DNA of 64,000 bases. Source: Rhodopseudomonas palustris. GTDB taxonomy: Bacteria; Pseudomonadota; Alphaproteobacteria; Rhizobiales; Xanthobacteraceae. The notes beneath the pieces were generated by a model that saw only the letters and a program-made list of their open reading frames with translations, was not told where the DNA came from and did no database searches. Positions within the stretch are counted from its first letter, which is position 1. Every line of letters starts with the position of its first letter. This document shows, piece after piece, positions 37,201 through 45,842 of this stretch. The stretch is taken from the NCBI RefSeq assembly GCF_003031265.1, contig NZ_CP019966.1:2666001-2730000 (forward strand), in the 5' to 3' direction. The position numbers and the translations under genes were made by a program.

Positions 37201-37446
37201 CGGGATTTGATAATAGTCGGGATGAATTTCGCTGAAGGCGAGGAAGCCGTGGCGATTGCCGCCATATTCGATGAAGGCGGCTTGCAGCGAGGGTTCGACC
37301 CGGGTGACTTTTGCGAGATAGATGTTGCCGCGGAGTTGTTTGCGCTGGGCGGTTTCGAAATCAAACTCTTCGACGCGGTTGCCACGGACCACGACCACCC
37401 GGGTCTCTTCCGGGTGGGTGGCGTCGATCAGCATCTTGTTGGCCAT
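34276..37446 (-). CDS. rne: Ribonuclease E/G
   Basis: The protein has 1056 residues. The N-terminal S1 RNA-binding domain (NIYLAKVTRVEPSLQAAFIEYGGNRHGFL) is split by an insertion of about 230 His/Asp/Glu-rich residues (about 92-325), as is seen in alphaproteobacterial enzymes. The catalytic DNase-I-like domain has SIDVNSGRS and LIVIDFIDMDEKRNNR; the zinc-link is CPHCGG. The C-terminal 300 residues are disordered, with Arg-rich RNA-binding blocks (RKRRRRRRRRRSGEP) and Ala/Glu-rich stretches that scaffold the degradosome. It cleaves single-stranded RNA for decay and for rRNA and tRNA maturation. The long upstream gap may hold a self-regulating leader. Confidence 0.97.
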   Translation of the reverse strand: MANKMLIDATHPEETRVVVVRGNRVEEFDFETAQRKQLRGNIYLAKVTRVEPSLQAAFIEYGGNRHGFLAFSEIHPDYYQIPVADRQALIEADERAHREAEEESEQRSSRRRSRHRSHRRRNNGERVQSEIVEAVADVAAEQPHEAADHHEAHEVEAHAEGERLMHELPEGETAEQHDAAHASDDHEHRHVEAAPSEAPAPSEPEVSAAAEPVANEQPAVAEAPAPVEAPQAAVSHDETDAHDDDHAEEGAGYAEDAPFPIDDHHEADDVHGAHDDHAEAEHEVETDSEAEAEDDEEEDDEEEAEEDVVESVGGDDVLEEVPERAFRPRRQYKIQEVIKRRQVMLVQVVKEERGNKGAALTTYLSLAGRYAVLMPNTARGGGISRKITSAQDRSRLKEVVQDLDVPEGMGVILRTAGASRTKPEIKRDFEYLIRMWETVRDVTLNSQAPKLVYEEGSLIKRSLRDLYNKEIDEVLVAGEAGYREARDFMHMLMPSQVRAVKLYRDGQPLFSRMGVESQLDAMFSPTVQLRSGGYIVINQTEALVSIDVNSGRSTREHHIEDTALKTNMEAAEEVARQLRLRDLAGLIVIDFIDMDEKRNNRAVERKLSDCLRQDRARIQVGRISHFGLLEMSRQRIRASVLESSTEPCPHCGGSGHVRSVSSVALQLLRGLEEVLMKGATHNLIVRTRTDVALYVLNHKRGHLRDLETGFRVSLSVLADPTVSGQQSFVIDRGEQVHTLETAKALLAAQIAASPAPLDEPEDDDGYDFEAEIETDETVGLAEDQGSEAGESEGEGRKRRRRRRRRRSGEPRDAAEAGAVGEDGEQPFVTEGVEQVGEADEGDEAGEDDSEAEVRADQGENGERRPRRRGRRGGRRRRGTADGTETEAGVVGSISDELNATDEAESADAVADFDGGSPSVQPSFEPAAETEQPHHAAPQDTVPSEPQHTAAAAAALDSGDASAEDDSAAKKAARRRSTVREKVSFGAQAASDATTEAAADVQPEPTAEAEQPVAAAPAAEAPAAEAATQAAEQPAQEPSSTAPRRVGWWSRRFGGGN

Positions 37447-38098
37447 TTTTCAACTCATGTCGGCGAAGCGCGCGCGAAACGGCTCGCGCAAGCAGCGCGG
37501 CCGGCAGACGCGACGGTCCACCTGATTCGGGGGTGAGGGGAAGGCCGAAACGCATCGCGGTGTGCCGTGCCGGTCGGAGACCCGAGGCGACGCGCAAAGC
37601 GAAGCGAGAGCTTCGCGGCGGCGCGGCCTTTGCGTGGGTCGGTTTCGGCATCGCAGTCTGGCGCATTAAGCGTCGGCCCGTCTGAACAGGTGGCGGCTCG
37701 ATCGGCCGCCGTGTCGTTTCGCTGATGGGCCGGCTCCGCGCCGAGGCGCTAAGCCGGAGTAGGGCATCCGGCAGGTGTGCCGAATGTGGCCGGTCATGAA
37801 GTGTTGAACCGTCCCTGGTACAAGAGAAGGCCCGGGGACGGACGCCGTTCGGGCTGGGCCGGCACTCCTTGACCTGCCGCGCGCTGCGCTGGCTCGGAGG
37901 GGCCGGCAAAACGCAAAATCCGCCGGGTTTGGGATCGGGGACTTAGCGCTGCACCGAGTGGCTGAACGCGACACAACCGGTAGTATAGACCGTCAGCAGT
38001 AAATACATACGTGGATTGGGTGGCGGTTGCAAGGTGAGCGTCACGGCCCGGCAACACTCCGCAGGTTTCATCCCGAGCCACTTAAGGTCCGATTAACC
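37447..38098. other. Divergent intergenic region between rne and the amidase gene
   Basis: About 650 bp with no supported gene. On the rne side, a candidate -10 hexamer TATACT lies on the minus strand at 37982-37987, which would give rne a leader of over 500 nt. Long, structured leaders control rne in other bacteria. This is inference; no conserved rne leader fold was confirmed. Confidence 0.4.
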
Positions 38099-39457
38099 GT
38101 GCAGTTCTATTGCGGTAGAACGACTTCCGGGAGGGTTGGGATTCGTTTGGCACGCCGCGCAAATCATTTTGTTTTGTACTGTGCAATCGGTGCGTGCGCT
38201 GCAGCATTGTCGTGGCTGACGCCCTGTATGCTGACGGCCGCTTCCGCCGAGACCGCTGCGCCTGCCGCCGCTCCCGTTCCGACCTCTTTTCCGATCGCAT
38301 CTGACGCCCGCATCGCCGGTGATGACCACCAGACCCGCCTGATTGTCGATCTGGACGGGAAGGTGCCGCTTCGCGCATTCGCGCTGGCCGACCCGTATCG
38401 CGTCGTCATCGACCTGCCGCAGGTCAATTTCCGGCTGCCGAAGGGCACCGGCGAGAGCGGGCGCGGTCTGATCAAGGCGTTTCGCTACGGCCTGGTCATG
38501 CCGGGCGGCTCGCGAATCGTGCTCGATCTCACCGGGCCGGCCAAGATTGCTAAGGCCGAGATCCTCGATCCCGCCAACGGTCAGCCCGGCCGGATGGTGA
38601 TCGATCTGGAGTCGATCGACCGTGCCGCCTTCATGCAGGCGCTGCAGACCGCCGAGAATGTCGCTGAATTGCGCCCGACGGTGCCCGGTACCGAGACCAC
38701 CGCGACGGTGTCGCGGAGTGTGCCGCTGCCGAAGGTCGAGACCGACGATCCGCGCCCGGTGGTGGTCATCGATCCCGGCCACGGCGGTATCGACAATGGC
38801 ACCCAATCTGCCGATGGCGTCGCCGAGAAGACCATCGTGCTCGATTTCGCCGTGGCGCTGCGTGACCGGCTGGCGCAGCAGGGCAAATTCCGCGTGGTGC
38901 TGACCCGCGCCGACGACACCTTCATCCCGCTCGGCGACCGGGTGAAGATCGCCCGCGAGCAGTCCGCTGCGCTGTTCGTCTCGATCCACGCCGACGCGCT
39001 GCCGCGTAAGGAGGGCGACGCCCAGGGCGCCACCATTTACACGCTGTCCGATAAGGCGTCCGACGCCGAAGCGCAGCGGCTGGCCGACGCTGAAAACAAG
39101 GCGGACGCGATCGGCGGCGTCAATCTCACCGAAGAGCCGACCGAGGTCGCAGATATCCTGATCGACCTGGCTCAGCGCGAGACCAAGGCGTTTTCCAACC
39201 GATTCGCCCAGCAGCTGATGAAGGACATGAAGGCGACCACGCGGATGCATAAGCGGCCGATGAAGTCGGCCGGCTTCCGGGTGCTGAAAGCCCCCGATGT
39301 ACCTTCGGTGCTGATCGAGCTCGGCTACGTCTCCAACAAGGCCGATCTGCAGTACCTGCTGTCCGAACAGTGGCGCAGCAAGACCGTTGGCGCGGTCGCC
39401 CAGGCGATCGATTCGTTCCTGAGCAAGCGCCTGGTGACCGCCGGCCCGCCGGGCTGA
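38099..39457 (+). CDS. N-acetylmuramoyl-L-alanine amidase with AMIN domain (AmiC-like)
   Basis: The protein has about 452 residues. A signal region (FVLYCAIGACAAALSWLTP) is followed by an AMIN domain (about 80-190; LIVDLDGKVPLRAFALADPYRVVIDLP) that binds peptidoglycan, and an amidase_3 domain with zinc ligands in VVIDPGHGGID and SIHADALP and the catalytic Glu in LIELGYVSN. It cleaves stem peptides from glycan during cell division. The start is uncertain: GTG at 38099 and TTG at 38147 (with GGGAGGG upstream) are both possible; the frame opens at 38027. It lies 220 bp upstream of the PBP1A gene. Confidence 0.92.
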   Translation: MQFYCGRTTSGRVGIRLARRANHFVLYCAIGACAAALSWLTPCMLTAASAETAAPAAAPVPTSFPIASDARIAGDDHQTRLIVDLDGKVPLRAFALADPYRVVIDLPQVNFRLPKGTGESGRGLIKAFRYGLVMPGGSRIVLDLTGPAKIAKAEILDPANGQPGRMVIDLESIDRAAFMQALQTAENVAELRPTVPGTETTATVSRSVPLPKVETDDPRPVVVIDPGHGGIDNGTQSADGVAEKTIVLDFAVALRDRLAQQGKFRVVLTRADDTFIPLGDRVKIAREQSAALFVSIHADALPRKEGDAQGATIYTLSDKASDAEAQRLADAENKADAIGGVNLTEEPTEVADILIDLAQRETKAFSNRFAQQLMKDMKATTRMHKRPMKSAGFRVLKAPDVPSVLIELGYVSNKADLQYLLSEQWRSKTVGAVAQAIDSFLSKRLVTAGPPG

Positions 39458-39677
39458 GGGCGCCATCAGCGGTGCGGGGACAGGCTTGGCCGGGCCCTAG
39501 TTTGGCCACAGCGTAAGCTCTATAAGAAGTTCGATAAGACAGGCTGCCCGGTTCGCGAGGCGATTGCAGTTCGGGCCTCGCCCGGTGGCGCAAACCGCCC
39601 GGGTTGCGAACGGTGGCATTCTCGGTCAAGGGACATCCGCCGCGAGGCGCGGCCCTGGATGGAAACGGAACTTTTTG

Positions 39678-42176
39678 ATGCGCTTTCTGCTGCGTTTCTT
39701 CGGCTTCCTGTTCGCGGCCGGAACGATCGTGTTCCTAGTCGGCGTTGCAGCCGTCGCCGGGCTGATCTGGCACTTCTCCAAGGACCTGCCGGACTACTCG
39801 CAGCTGCAGGACTACGAACCGCCGGTGATGACGCGAATCCACGCGTCCGACGGATCGCTGCTCGCCGAATACGCCAAGGAGCGCCGGCTGTACCTGCCGA
39901 TCCAGGCGGTGCCGAAGCTGGTCATCAACGCGTTCCTCGCCGCCGAAGACAAGAATTTCTACGAGCACGGCGGCATCGACTATCAGGGCATGGCGCGCGC
40001 TGCGCTGCTCTACGCGCAGAATATCGGCACCAACCGCCGGCCGCAGGGTGCCTCCACCATCACCCAGCAGGTCGCCAAGAACTTCCTTCTGACCAACGAG
40101 GTGTCGTTCACCCGTAAGATCAAGGAAGCCTTGCTGGCGATGCGGATCGAGCGCGCTTATTCCAAGGACAAGATCCTCGAGCTGTATCTGAACGAAATCT
40201 ATCTCGGCCTCGGCGCCTACGGCATCGCCGCGGCGTCGCTGGTCTACTTCGACAAATCGGTCAACGAACTGACGGTCGCGGAAGCGTCGTATCTGGCGGC
40301 GCTGCCGAAGGCGCCGGCCGCGCTGCACCCGATCCGCAACCACGACCGCGCCGTCGAACGCCGCAATTACGTGATCGACCGCCTGGTCGAGAACGGCTGG
40401 ATCAGCCAGGCCGATGCCGACAAGGCACGCAAGTCGCCGCTGACCGTCACCAACCGTGGCAACGCCGCGCACACCTTCGCGGGCGAATACTTCGCCGAAG
40501 AAGTCCGCCGCGACATCTTCGAGCGCTACGGCGAGAAGAAGCTGTACGAGGGCGGCCTGTCGGTGCGCACCACGCTCGATCCGAAGCTGCAGATCGAAGC
40601 GCGCAAGACCATGGTCGCGGGCCTCGTCCGGTTCGACGAAGCGCGCGGTTGGCGCGGGCCGGTCACCAAGCTCGAGACCGCCGGCGACTGGGGCGTCAAG
40701 CTTGCCGACGTGAAAGCGCTGGCCGACATCACGCCGTGGCGGATGGCGGTTGTGCTGGAGACCTCCGACCAGTCGGCGCGGATCGGCTTCCAGCCCGGCC
40801 GCGAACTCGGCGGCGCGATCTCCAAGCAGCGCGAGACCGGTCTCGTGACCCTCGAAGGCGTCAAGTGGGCCAAGCCGGCCGCCGGCCCGTCGCGCGGCAA
40901 GACTCCGCGCACGGTGTCGGAAGTGCTGTCGCCGGGCGAAGTGATTTATGTCGACCCGCTGCTCGACAAGGACGGCAAGGCGATCGAGGGCCAGTACCGG
41001 TTGCGTCAGCTGCCGGAAGTCTCCGGCGCGATGGTGGCGATGGACCCGTCCACGGGCCGCGTGCTGGCGATGGTCGGCGGCTTCTCGTTCGACCAGAGCC
41101 AATTCAACCGCGCCACCCAGGCGTATCGGCAGCCGGGTTCGTCGTTCAAGCCGCTGGTGTACTCGGCCGCGATGGACAATGGCTACACCCCGTCGACGGT
41201 GGTGATCGACGCTCCGATCGAAATCGACCAGGGGCAGGGCGTCGGCGTGTGGCGTCCTGAGAACTACTCGACCGGCAAGTATTACGGCCCGACCACGCTG
41301 CGCAACGCGCTGCAGCGCTCGCTCAACACCGTGACGGTGCGGCTGGCGCAGGACATCGGCATGCCGCTGATCGGCGAATACGCCAAGCGGTTCGGCGTCT
41401 ATGACGACCTGCCGAACTATCTGTCGTATGCGCTCGGCGCCGGTGAAACCACGGTGATGCGGATGGTCACCGCCTATTCGATGTTCGCCAATGGCGGGCG
41501 GCGGGTGAAGGCGACGCTGATCGACCGCATCCAGGACCGCTACGGCCACACCATCTTCAAGCACGATCAGCGCGAATGCCGCGGCTGCGAAGCGCCCAAC
41601 GGCTGGAAGAACCAGCCGGAGCCGCAGCTCGTCGACCGCCGCGAGCAGGTGCTCGATCCGATGACCGCCTATCAGATCACCTCGATGATGGAAGGCGTGG
41701 TTCAGGCCGGTACCGCGACCGTGCTTCGCGAAGTCGGCAAGCCGATCGCCGGCAAGACCGGCACCACCAACGACGAGAAGGACGCCTGGTTCATCGGCTT
41801 CTCGCCGGACCTCGTGTGCGGCGTCTATATCGGCTACGACAAGCCGCGCAATCTCGGCCGCGGCGCGACCGGCGGCCATCTCGCAGCGCCGATCGCCAAG
41901 GACTTCTTCAAGCTCGCGCTCGCCGAGAAGCCGGCGGTACCGTTCCGCGTGCCGGCCGGCATCAAGCTGGTCCGCGTCGACGCCAAGAGCGGCATGCGTG
42001 CCGGCCCGGGCGACGGCCGCACCATCCTCGAGGCGTTCAAGCCGGGCACCGCGCCGCCGGACAATTACGCCGTGATCGGCGTCGCCGACGCCGACGCGCG
42101 CCAGCAGCAGCAACAGCAGATGGCGCCGCCGGACGATCGCGGCTTCATGCGGCCGGGCACCGGCGGGCTGTACTAG
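39678..42176 (+). CDS. Bifunctional penicillin-binding protein 1A
   Basis: The protein has 832 residues. A short cytoplasmic tail and one membrane helix (IVFLVGVAAVAGLIWHFS) are followed by a GT51 glycosyltransferase domain (LAAEDKNFYEHGGIDYQG, GASTITQQVAKN), a linker/OB-like region, and a transpeptidase domain with the active serine in GSSFKPLVY, SLNTVTVRL (SxN) and GKTGTTND (KTG). It polymerises and cross-links peptidoglycan at the inner membrane. The ATG at 39678 starts the family; the frame is open to 39564. It sits between a cell-wall amidase gene and prfB. Confidence 0.96.
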   Translation: MRFLLRFFGFLFAAGTIVFLVGVAAVAGLIWHFSKDLPDYSQLQDYEPPVMTRIHASDGSLLAEYAKERRLYLPIQAVPKLVINAFLAAEDKNFYEHGGIDYQGMARAALLYAQNIGTNRRPQGASTITQQVAKNFLLTNEVSFTRKIKEALLAMRIERAYSKDKILELYLNEIYLGLGAYGIAAASLVYFDKSVNELTVAEASYLAALPKAPAALHPIRNHDRAVERRNYVIDRLVENGWISQADADKARKSPLTVTNRGNAAHTFAGEYFAEEVRRDIFERYGEKKLYEGGLSVRTTLDPKLQIEARKTMVAGLVRFDEARGWRGPVTKLETAGDWGVKLADVKALADITPWRMAVVLETSDQSARIGFQPGRELGGAISKQRETGLVTLEGVKWAKPAAGPSRGKTPRTVSEVLSPGEVIYVDPLLDKDGKAIEGQYRLRQLPEVSGAMVAMDPSTGRVLAMVGGFSFDQSQFNRATQAYRQPGSSFKPLVYSAAMDNGYTPSTVVIDAPIEIDQGQGVGVWRPENYSTGKYYGPTTLRNALQRSLNTVTVRLAQDIGMPLIGEYAKRFGVYDDLPNYLSYALGAGETTVMRMVTAYSMFANGGRRVKATLIDRIQDRYGHTIFKHDQRECRGCEAPNGWKNQPEPQLVDRREQVLDPMTAYQITSMMEGVVQAGTATVLREVGKPIAGKTGTTNDEKDAWFIGFSPDLVCGVYIGYDKPRNLGRGATGGHLAAPIAKDFFKLALAEKPAVPFRVPAGIKLVRVDAKSGMRAGPGDGRTILEAFKPGTAPPDNYAVIGVADADARQQQQQQMAPPDDRGFMRPGTGGLY

Positions 42177-42295
42177 CCCCCACGGCCAATCGCCGCGCGG
42201 TTGATCGCGGCGATTGCGCTTTGCCGCCGCGACCGCTAAATCGCCTTCATCATCGATGCGGCCACGAGGGCCGCATCTCCGCCATCAGAGTTTCC

Positions 42296-43427
42296 ATGCG
42301 CGCAGAAATCGAACGCCTCGTCGAAGAGATCAAGCAGTCAGTCGGGCTGCTGAGGAGGCATCTTTGACGTCGATCAGTCGACCGTCCGCCTCGCGGAGCT
42401 GAACAAGCTCGCCGAGGATCCCGACCTCTGGAACGATCCGCAGAAGGCCCAGAAGCTGATGCAGGAGCGCACCTCGCTTGAGGATTCGCTCACCGGCATC
42501 GGCAAGGTCGAGCGTGAGCTGACCGACAATATCGAGATGATCGAACTCGGCGAGGCCGAGGGCGACGAAGGTATCGTCAAGGAAGCCGAGGACGCGCTGA
42601 AAGCGCTGAAGAAGGAAGTGGCGCGCCGCGAGCTGGAAGCGCTGCTGTCCGGCGAAGCCGACCGCTTCGACACCTATCTCGAAGTCCACGCCGGCGCCGG
42701 CGGCACCGAGAGCCAGGACTGGGCCTCGATGCTGCTGCGGATGTATGTCCGCTGGGCGGAGAAGCACGGCTTCAAGATCGAGTATCTCGAAGAGTCCGAG
42801 GGCGAAGAGGCGGGGATCAAGTCGGCGACGATTCAGATCTCCGGCCACAATGCCTATGGCTGGCTGAAGACCGAGGCCGGCGTGCATCGCCTGGTGCGGA
42901 TCTCGCCGTTCGACTCCAACGCCCGCCGGCACACCTCGTTCTCGAGCGTGCAGATCTTCCCGGTGATCGACGACAGCATCAAGATCGACATCAAGGAAAG
43001 CGACGTCCGCACCGACACCATGCGGTCGGGCGGCGCCGGCGGTCAGCACGTCAACAAGACCGAATCCGCGGTGCGCCTGACGCATATCCCGACCGGCGTC
43101 GCGGTGGTCTGTCAGGCCGGCCGGTCGCAGCATAAGAACCGCGCCCAGGCGTGGGACATGCTGCGCGCGCGGCTGTACGAGATCGAGCTGAAGAAGCGCG
43201 AAGAGCAGGCCGCCGCCGATCAGGCCGCCAAGACCGATATCGGCTGGGGGCACCAGATCCGCTCTTACGTGCTGCAGCCGTATCAGATGGTGAAGGACCT
43301 GCGCACCGGCGTGCAGACGTCCGACACCGCCGGGGTGCTCGACGGCGATCTCGACGAGTTCATGGCCGCGACCCTGGCCCAGCGCGCCTTCGGCGGCGGA
43401 CCGGGCGCGATCGAGGACGTCGACTAA
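42296..43427 (+). CDS. prfB: Peptide chain release factor 2 (programmed +1 frameshift)
   Basis: Translation starts at ATG 42296, runs 23 codons to RRHL and meets an in-frame TGA at 42365-42367. The sequence there is AGGAGG-CAT-CTT-TGA-C, which matches the E. coli RF2 recoding site: an internal Shine-Dalgarno three nt before the CTT slip codon. After a +1 shift the frame continues at GAC 42366 to a TAA at 43427, giving 376 residues. The RF2 domains follow: coiled coil ([18 protein letters not shown]), the SPF tripeptide loop [11 protein letters not shown] and GGQ in [14 protein letters not shown]2 recognises UGA and UAA; low RF2 promotes the shift, so it regulates itself. Confidence 0.96.
42353..42368 (+). 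promoter_or_regulatory. Programmed +1 frameshift site in prfB
   Basis: AGGAGG (42353-42358), a 3-nt spacer, then CTT TGA C. The internal ribosome-binding site, slip codon and weak stop context are all present. Confidence 0.95.
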
Positions 43428-43429
43428 GC

Positions 43430-44320
43430 GTGGGCGAGGGCGCCCGCGCGAGGGTTGGCTTCATCGGCCTCGGCAGGATGGGCCACGGCATGGCCGGCCG
43501 GTTGCTCGACGCCGGCTTCGATGTCGCGGTGTGGAATCGTAGCAAGGCCAAGGCGGACGACCTGATCCGCCGCGGCGCGCGATGGGCCGATAGCCCGGCC
43601 GAAGCCGCGCGTGATGCGCGCGCCATCCTGACAATGGTCGCCGACGATGCCGCCTCGCAGACGGTTTGGCTCGGCCCCGAGGGCGCGGCAACGACCGCCC
43701 CGACCGGCGCGCTGGCGATCGAATGTTCGACGGTGTCGCACCAGCATGCCCTCGATATGGCCGCAGCGGTCCGCGCGCGAGGGCTGGTCTATATCGATTG
43801 TCCGGTGACCGGACTTCCCGATGCCGCAGCACGCGGCGAGCTGACATTGCTGATTGGTGCGGAGCCGGCCGACCTCGATCAGGCCCGGCCGTTTCTCACG
43901 CCACTGAGCCAGACGATCCGCCATTTCGGCGCGGTCGGCGCCGGCACGGTCTACAAGCTGATCAACAATCTGATGGGCGCGATCCAAATCGCCGGGATCG
44001 CCGAAGGCATCGCCATCGCCGAACAGGCCGGTCTCGACATGGCGCTGGTGCGCGAGGCGCTCCTCGGCAGCGTGGTGGCAAGTCCGCAGGTGCTGCGTCA
44101 CGCGCCCCGCATGATCGCCCGCGACTTCAGCAACGCCACCTTCACGGCCGCGCTGCGGCACAAAGATGCGGTGTATGCGGTGCAGCTCGCCGAGACGCTC
44201 GTGCCACACCTTCCGCTCAGCCGCGCGGCCGTCGACGCTTACGAAAAAGCCGTTGCCGCTGCGCCCGACGAGGACGAGGGCAGGCTGATCGAGTTCCTGT
44301 CTGATGGGCCTCGCCTTTAA
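43430..44320 (+). CDS. NAD(P)-dependent beta-hydroxyacid dehydrogenase (3-hydroxyisobutyrate dehydrogenase type)
   Basis: The protein has 296 residues. The N-terminal dinucleotide fold VGFIGLGRMGHGMAGRLLDAG is followed by VAVWNRSKAKADDL, ECSTVSHQHALDMA (substrate-binding loop), CPVTGLPDAAARGEL and the catalytic lysine in TVYKLINNLMGAIQI. The helical C-terminal domain makes up the rest. The substrate may be 3-hydroxyisobutyrate, tartronate semialdehyde or a similar acid; it cannot be told apart here. The GTG start is 3 bp after the prfB stop, so the two are probably co-transcribed. Confidence 0.88.
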   Translation: MGEGARARVGFIGLGRMGHGMAGRLLDAGFDVAVWNRSKAKADDLIRRGARWADSPAEAARDARAILTMVADDAASQTVWLGPEGAATTAPTGALAIECSTVSHQHALDMAAAVRARGLVYIDCPVTGLPDAAARGELTLLIGAEPADLDQARPFLTPLSQTIRHFGAVGAGTVYKLINNLMGAIQIAGIAEGIAIAEQAGLDMALVREALLGSVVASPQVLRHAPRMIARDFSNATFTAALRHKDAVYAVQLAETLVPHLPLSRAAVDAYEKAVAAAPDEDEGRLIEFLSDGPRL

Positions 44321-44461
44321 AATTCGCCAATTTCGGAAAACGGATCGTTAAGCCTTTATTGTCTGCGTTGCTCGCGCAGGTTGAGGGATCTCTGCGCTCG
44401 CGCTTATTGTTCGACCCGCCTTAGCAACGTCGGCTAGTTTGAGATCTTAGCGGGGGCGACC

Positions 44462-45838
44462 TTGGCAATTGTTGTTTTCGTTGTCGTGACTGTTCTGTTC
44501 TTGCTTCCCTTCATTTTGGGCTGGCTAATCATCAAATTCGTTCGAGAGCGCCGCCGCCACTGTGACGAACTGCAAAGCCTTTCCGAGCAGTTGTCCGAAC
44601 TCGAGGAGCGGTCGCGCCCGATAACGGATATTCAAACGGAGTTGGCTCGCCTGGACGAAGAGGTACGTACTCGCGTCTGTACGATCGAGGACCTGAAGCT
44701 CTCATATCGCGATAAGAAAGCGCGTCTCGATCGCCTCGCTGCTGAGCTTGATAGCCTGAACGAGAAGAGCGATCTGGCCGATGTTGCCGTCTATGAGCCG
44801 CATTTCGATTTCTCGGACAGCGAGCAGTTCAAGCATGCGATCCGCGAAAACCGAGCGCACCAGAAGACTATGGTCAGGGAGAAATCCGCAGTCATTTGCA
44901 CAACAGGATGGTTGCTCGAAGGTAGCGAGGTGAGCGGTCAGCTCATGATCGATCGGACCATTAAACTGACCCTGCGTGCTTTCAATAATGAATGCGATGC
45001 GGCCATCGCCAACGTTCGTTGGAACAACGTCGACACGATGGAAAAGCGAATACTGAATGCGCAGCTCAAGATTGATGAGCTAAACTCATATGTCTCGGTT
45101 TTGATCGCTCGCGAGTTTCTCAATCTCAAGCTGAAAGAGTTGTACCTTACGCACGAGTATCGCGAAAAGCTAAAGAAGGAGCGCGACGAACGTGCAGAAC
45201 TGGCGAGAGCAGCGCGTGAAGAGCAAAAACTGCAGCGAGACCTCGAGCGTGCCGAAGACGATCAGGCCAACTATCAGCGGCTTCTCGACAAAGCGAGGGA
45301 GGACGCGGCCCGCGCCATTGGACCTCGCCTTGATGCGCTGAAGGAACAAATCAGACTTCTGGAGAATGATCTCAGCAGTGCTCAGGCGAAGGTCAGTAGG
45401 GCCCAAGCCATGGCTGAGATGACCCGTTCCGGATACGTGTATGTTATTTCGAACTACGGCTCATTCGGTCCAGATGTGGTCAAGATTGGTTTGACGCGTC
45501 GGTTGGACCCAAATGATAGAATTCGAGAGCTTGGGGATGCGAGCGTCCCATTTCCGTTCGATACCCACGCAATCATCTATAGCGACGATGCGCCAACGCT
45601 CGAAAGGACCTTGCACGACCATTTCGAGATCGTCCGCGTTAACACCGAAAATGACAGGAAAGAGTTCTTCCGCGCCACGCTTGATCAGGTCGAAGATGCG
45701 GTTCGCTCAGTCGCCCCCAACGCGATGTTCTTCAAAGACATCGAGGCACAAGAGTATCGCGAGACATTAGCTAGGCGTTCGTCCGCGCTGAATTCGATCT
45801 TGCCCAGGTCCGAGGTGCGCCTGCCAATAGCAGTGTGA
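44462..45838 (+). CDS. Membrane-anchored DUF4041 + GIY-YIG (T5orf172) nuclease, SNIPE-like
   Basis: The protein has 458 residues. Residues 3-25 form a single membrane helix (VVFVVVTVLFLLPFILGWLI). A coiled coil follows (about 30-105), then a DUF4041 region (about 118-220; EPHFDFSDSEQFKHAIRENR, ANVRWNNVDTMEKRILNAQ) and a second coiled coil rich in Arg/Glu/Lys (about 230-320). The C-terminal GIY-YIG domain of the T5orf172 type reads GYVYVISN..VKIGLTRRLDPNDRI with a candidate catalytic Glu in TLERTLHDHF. This order matches the reported anti-phage protein SNIPE, which cuts phage DNA at the inner membrane during entry. Start TTG at 44462. The gene looks AT-richer than its neighbours and has no visible partner gene. 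Confidence 0.82.
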   Translation: MAIVVFVVVTVLFLLPFILGWLIIKFVRERRRHCDELQSLSEQLSELEERSRPITDIQTELARLDEEVRTRVCTIEDLKLSYRDKKARLDRLAAELDSLNEKSDLADVAVYEPHFDFSDSEQFKHAIRENRAHQKTMVREKSAVICTTGWLLEGSEVSGQLMIDRTIKLTLRAFNNECDAAIANVRWNNVDTMEKRILNAQLKIDELNSYVSVLIAREFLNLKLKELYLTHEYREKLKKERDERAELARAAREEQKLQRDLERAEDDQANYQRLLDKAREDAARAIGPRLDALKEQIRLLENDLSSAQAKVSRAQAMAEMTRSGYVYVISNYGSFGPDVVKIGLTRRLDPNDRIRELGDASVPFPFDTHAIIYSDDAPTLERTLHDHFEIVRVNTENDRKEFFRATLDQVEDAVRSVAPNAMFFKDIEAQEYRETLARRSSALNSILPRSEVRLPIAV

Positions 45839-45842
45839 CTAA

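Noticed and set aside
39735..42113. A 792-residue minus-strand frame opposite PBP1A
   Set aside because: Shadow of the clearly functional PBP1A gene; composition is typical of antisense frames in GC-rich DNA.
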